Source: an uncultured Tateyamaria sp. | Lineage (GTDB): Bacteria; Pseudomonadota; Alphaproteobacteria; Rhodobacterales; Rhodobacteraceae | Direction of reading: 5' to 3' | Length of the DNA stretch: 64,000 nt | Assembly (NCBI RefSeq): GCF_947503385.1 | Contig: NZ_CANNDO010000002.1 | Span: 248,001-312,000 of the forward strand | Shown here: in pieces, positions 60,794 through 64,000 of the stretch | Numbering within the stretch: the first letter of the stretch is position 1 | How the letters are laid out: each line of letters starts with the position of its first letter | Program-made: the position numbers and the translations under genes | Notes under the pieces: model-generated | Seen by the model: the letters and a program-made list of their open reading frames with translations, nothing else | Databases searched by the model: none | Told to the model about the DNA's origin: nothing

Positions 60794-61790
60794 CCAAACG
60801 CCCGCCCAAAAGCGCCTCAAGTTCGGCGTTCAGGTCGGCAATGTCAATGTCATCAGGGGTGCAGCGCGCCGCCAGAGCAGCTTCGGCACGTGTTTGAGCG
60901 GCATCGCTCATTTGGCCTGCGGCATTTGCCACTTCGATCCGTACTGCGAGCGGGTCATTGCAGTGCAGGATCACGTCGCAACCCGCCGCGAGAGCCCGTT
61001 TGGCGATGTCGCCCTTGGTGCCTGACAACGCCTTCATCCCGATGTCGTCGGTCATGATCAGGCCGTCAAAGCCAATGTCACGGCGGACCATATCCATCGT
61101 GTCGCGCGACAGGGTCGCGGGGTCTTCGTCGATGGCGGAATAGACCACATGGGCCGTCATCCCCATGGGCAGATCATTCAATGCGCGGAACGGGGCAAAG
61201 TCGAATTCGCGCAATGTATCAAGGTCTTCATCCACACGTGGCAGGTCGTAATGGCTGTCCAGATCGGTGCGCCCGTGCCCCGGAATGTGTTTCAGGACCG
61301 GCAACACACCACCATCAAGGTGCCCGTCCGCCACAGCGCGCCCGATCTCTGCTATTGCGGACGCGTCCGTGCCGTAGCAGCGGTTTTCGAGGAATCTGTG
61401 CGTCTTATCCACCACCAGATCGACCATCGGCGCGCAATTGCTGTCGATGCTGAGCGCCTTCAACTCTGCCGCGATCAGGCGATAGCGCAGGTACATCGCA
61501 CGCGGGGCATCGTCACCTGCGGCACGGACAAAGTCCAAAGGTGCCGCCCATTCGCGCCATGTGGGGCTGCGCAGGCGCTGGACGCGCCCACCCTCCTGAT
61601 CAATGGTAATCGGCGCTTCGCGGCCCACCGCATCGCGCATCTCGGAGCACAGGCCATAGACTTGATCGGGTGTGTCTACATTGCGGGCAAAGAGGATAAA
61701 GCCAAACGGGTCAGCGTCACGAAAGAACGCTTTTTCATCCTTGGACAGGCGCAGCGCATCCGCGTCGAGGATGGTAGCGCCGAAATTCAT
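60786..61790 (-). CDS. nagZ: beta-N-acetylhexosaminidase NagZ
   Basis: 334 residues, cytoplasmic GH3 glycosidase that releases GlcNAc from muropeptides during cell-wall recycling. Pattern: PITIDQEGGRVQRL, KHIPGHGRTDLDSHYDLP with the catalytic His, and LIMTDDIGMKAL with the nucleophile Asp. The start overlaps the SPOR gene stop by 4 nt (ATGA). Confidence 0.94.
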   Translation of the reverse strand: MNFGATILDADALRLSKDEKAFFRDADPFGFILFARNVDTPDQVYGLCSEMRDAVGREAPITIDQEGGRVQRLRSPTWREWAAPLDFVRAAGDDAPRAMYLRYRLIAAELKALSIDSNCAPMVDLVVDKTHRFLENRCYGTDASAIAEIGRAVADGHLDGGVLPVLKHIPGHGRTDLDSHYDLPRVDEDLDTLREFDFAPFRALNDLPMGMTAHVVYSAIDEDPATLSRDTMDMVRRDIGFDGLIMTDDIGMKALSGTKGDIAKRALAAGCDVILHCNDPLAVRIEVANAAGQMSDAAQTRAEAALAARCTPDDIDIADLNAELEALLGGRLDG

Positions 61791-62776
61791 CGTGTCACGA
61801 CCGGGATACAGTCCGCACCTTCGGCAACCAGCGCCGAACAGAACCTGCGCGCATCGCTGAGGTCGGTGAACCCATGGGCGCGCAAACGATAGAACGTGCG
61901 GCCACCGCTTTGAGCCTGCTGGATCACCCGGTCCTTGCCGCTCATGTAATCGCCAAACCGGGCCAGCATCTTGTCCCATTGCGTGCGGGCAATGTCTGGG
62001 CTGTCAAAGGCACCAAGCTGGACCAGTCGTGTGCCCGCAGGCAATGCGCTGGCTTCGAGATCTTGTGCACTTGCGGGTGTTGCGGCAGGCGTGCTGGCCG
62101 GGATGACGACGGCCGGTGCCGTGCGCGGGCGCAACTGTGGCCGGATGGACGATTTGGGGCCGGGTCCCTGCACCACCGGAGCGGTCGGCGTCACCTGTGG
62201 CACCTGCGCTGCCGTGATGGAGGCGAGCACCGGTTGGACTTCGTTGTCGAGGGTGTCGATGGGTGTGGCATCTGCGGTCAACTGGCTGACCAGCGCGTCG
62301 ATCTCTCCGGCTTGCAGCGCCTGCGTGACGTCCACCGCGTCTTGGTCGAGGCTGGCGGCGACATCCAGCGGTGCGGGCTGTTGCACCGGTGCAACCGTTT
62401 CGATCATTGGTGCGTCTTCCTCGGCCAGCTCCATCGGTTGCGGCGCAAGGACAAGGCGGTCGGCAGGTGCGGCGGCAGATCCCGCCGCGGCCACTTCGTT
62501 CACCGAAAGGCCGGTGTTTTGCGCCAACTGGCCGCCGGGATCGGCGGGACGGACGCGCATATCGCCTTCGGCGGCGCGCACCACCGGGATGCCCGACACA
62601 TCGCGCATCACAAGGTTGTATCCCCAGACACCAACCCCTGCGATCAGCGCTACGGACGCCACTGAGCCAGCCAGATTTGTCATTTTCTTGAAGGTGTTAG
62701 AATGCGGCGCAGCCTGCGCGTGCGGAACGCTCGCACCCACGTAGCCCACGTTATGGGTATAGTGCATATTTGCCAT
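61787..62776 (-). CDS. SPOR domain membrane protein
   Basis: 329 residues. One transmembrane segment (about 36-57, LAGSVASVALIAGVGVWGYNLV) follows a short cytoplasmic head. A long Pro/Ala-rich periplasmic linker leads to a C-terminal SPOR domain (about 248-328, RLVQLGAFDSPDIARTQWDK), which binds denuded peptidoglycan at division septa. It is likely a division-site or cell-wall remodelling protein. Upstream of nagZ in an argS-SPOR-nagZ-scpA-scpB operon-like order. Confidence 0.9.
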   Translation of the reverse strand: MANMHYTHNVGYVGASVPHAQAAPHSNTFKKMTNLAGSVASVALIAGVGVWGYNLVMRDVSGIPVVRAAEGDMRVRPADPGGQLAQNTGLSVNEVAAAGSAAAPADRLVLAPQPMELAEEDAPMIETVAPVQQPAPLDVAASLDQDAVDVTQALQAGEIDALVSQLTADATPIDTLDNEVQPVLASITAAQVPQVTPTAPVVQGPGPKSSIRPQLRPRTAPAVVIPASTPAATPASAQDLEASALPAGTRLVQLGAFDSPDIARTQWDKMLARFGDYMSGKDRVIQQAQSGGRTFYRLRAHGFTDLSDARRFCSALVAEGADCIPVVTR

Positions 62777-62856
62777 TTTTGCCTCGTCGCCCGCGCGGAT
62801 ACGTGCCCACGCAGGTCATCTTGATTGGTTTGCCTGTGTGCCCCTGTTGCGGGACG

Positions 62857-64000
62857 TCAGCGCAGCTCGTTGGCTGGCGTTACACCCAAAATACCAAGGC
62901 CGGCGGATATAACAAGCATTGTGGCCCGCGCGAGGGCGATTTTTGCCTGTGTGGTCGCGGCGTCGTCCTGGACGAACCGCAATTCCGGCAAATCATTGCC
63001 CTTGTTCCACAGGCCGTGGAACGTGCCCGCAAGGTCATAGAGGTAAAACGCAACCCGGTGCGGTTCGTTGGTGCGCGCCGCCGTTTCCACAAGGCGTGGC
63101 CATTCCGCCAGCTTGGCGGCAAGGCCCAATTCGGCCTCATGGGCGATGCGGGTCAGATCGGCGGATTGCAGCGTGGCATCATCGGCGGCAATCCCCGCCT
63201 CCGCTGCTTTGCGCAGCACGGAGGCGCCGCGCGCATGGGCGTATTGCACGTAAAACACCGGGTTTTCGCGGGACTGTTCCAACACCTTGTCGAAATCAAA
63301 GTCGAGCGGTGCGTCGTTCTTGCGGGTCAGCATGTGGAACCGGGTCACATCCGGGCCGACCTGATCGACCACATCGCGCAGGGTGACAAAGGTCCCTGCC
63401 CGCTTGGACATTTTGAACGGCTCGCCGTTCTTGAACAGTTTCACCAACTGCGTGAGCTTGATGTCCAGCGGCACTTGGCCCTCGGACAGGGCCGACACCG
63501 CCGCCTTCATCCGTTTGACATAGCCCCCGTGATCCGCGCCAAAGACGTCGATCAGAGCATCAAAGCCGCGCTGCACCTTGTCGTAGTGGTAGGCAATGTC
63601 AGGCGCGAAATAGGTCCACGCCCCGTCAGATTTCATCACGGGACGATCCACATCATCACCGTGTTCGGTGGATTTGAACAAGGTCTGTTCGCGCGGCTCC
63701 CAGTCTTCGGGCTTTTTGCCCTTGGGCGGCTCAAGCACACCTTCGTAGATCAGACCCTTGGACCGCAGATCGTCCAACGCGGCCTCGATCCGTCCGGTGC
63801 CGTACAGCGACTTTTCAGAGTAAAACACGTCCATTTCGACGCCGAGCGCCTTTAGGTCGGACCGGATGAGGTCCATCATCGCCTCAGTGGCAAACTCGCG
63901 CACATCTGTCAGCCAGAACTGTTCGCCCTTGTCGACATATGCATCGCCCACCTTGTCCTTGAGCGCCTCGCCGACCGGGATCAGATAGTCGCCCGGATAG
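62857..64000 (-). CDS. argS: arginyl-tRNA synthetase, 5' part beyond window
   Basis: 381 visible codons; the frame stays open to the window edge ([16 protein letters not shown]), so the N-terminal part with HIGH is outside. The class I catalytic domain includes [31 protein letters not shown] and [16 protein letters not shown]. The C-terminal DALR anticodon domain ends at [14 protein letters not shown] ... [10 protein letters not shown]. Family certain. Confidence 0.97.
   Translation of the reverse strand, partial: YPGDYLIPVGEALKDKVGDAYVDKGEQFWLTDVREFATEAMMDLIRSDLKALGVEMDVFYSEKSLYGTGRIEAALDDLRSKGLIYEGVLEPPKGKKPEDWEPREQTLFKSTEHGDDVDRPVMKSDGAWTYFAPDIAYHYDKVQRGFDALIDVFGADHGGYVKRMKAAVSALSEGQVPLDIKLTQLVKLFKNGEPFKMSKRAGTFVTLRDVVDQVGPDVTRFHMLTRKNDAPLDFDFDKVLEQSRENPVFYVQYAHARGASVLRKAAEAGIAADDATLQSADLTRIAHEAELGLAAKLAEWPRLVETAARTNEPHRVAFYLYDLAGTFHGLWNKGNDLPELRFVQDDAATTQAKIALARATMLVISAGLGILGVTPANELR

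Overview
The window is about 64 kb of GC-rich alphaproteobacterial chromosome. It most likely comes from a member of the Rhodobacteraceae (Roseobacter group). The evidence is the dusB-ntrB-ntrC-ntrY-ntrX cluster with NtrC and NtrX proteins that lack the sigma-54 contact loop, CtrA next to its inhibitor SciP, the DUF6456/DUF6477 pair, OlsB, a double-length dCTP deaminase, and many 4-nt ATGA/GTGA gene overlaps. I see no insertion sequence, prophage, CRISPR array, rRNA or clear pseudogene. The DNA is almost wholly coding. No gene-free stretch exceeds 300 bases. The longest are 36937-37223 (a nested inverted repeat), 16455-16701 (DnaA- and CtrA-like sites) and 42790-43030 (a strong minus-strand terminator).

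Layout. 1-8 kb: end of a tandem SnoaL-like gene, then the nitrogen regulators ntrX, ntrY, ntrC, ntrB and dusB on the minus strand. 8-13 kb: ispD, ispF, pgpA and pncC overlapping on the plus strand, then amtB, an MmgE/PrpD protein and a Coq10/RatA-like protein. 13-21 kb: hpt, lipA, the divergent DUF6456/DUF6477 pair, an MttB-family methyltransferase, guaA and an FkbM methyltransferase. 21-31 kb: two EamA transporters around fadL, an uncharacterised P-loop protein, metA, an alpha/beta hydrolase, ppk2-tetR, a secreted metallophosphoesterase, and rplM-rpsI. 31-43 kb: a membrane/zinc-ribbon gene pair, a MocR regulator divergent from a DUF1127 gene, a methyltransferase, a thioesterase, an enoyl-CoA hydratase, trmFO, gluQ, hisI, a NifU-like protein and a soluble chemotaxis receptor. 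43-50 kb: a small membrane protein gene with an SOS-box-like sequence, recG, ligA, ctrA, sciP and mnmA. 50-64 kb: an ABC-F ATPase, olsB, bamE, DUF177-rpmF-plsX-fabH-ihfA-merR, tRNA-Pro(GGG), dcd, scpB, scpA, nagZ, a SPOR protein and the 3' part of argS.

Most genes are housekeeping. They fall into three functional themes: nitrogen sensing (ntr genes, amtB), cell-cycle control (ctrA, sciP, scpA/scpB, ihfA), and envelope or lipid synthesis (pgpA, plsX, fabH, olsB, bamE, fadL, nagZ). The least expected signal is a 42-residue, single-pass membrane protein gene (43031-43159, minus). It has a perfect alphaproteobacterial LexA-type site (GAAC-N7-GAAC) about 60 nt upstream of its start and its own downstream terminator. 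This arrangement resembles SOS-induced small division inhibitors such as Caulobacter SidA. Further regulatory signals are CtrA-type TTAA-N7-TTAA sites at sciP and ctrA, DnaA- and CtrA-like boxes between the DUF6456 and DUF6477 genes, and repeated ATTGT/ACAAT inverted repeats between the MocR regulator and the DUF1127 gene.
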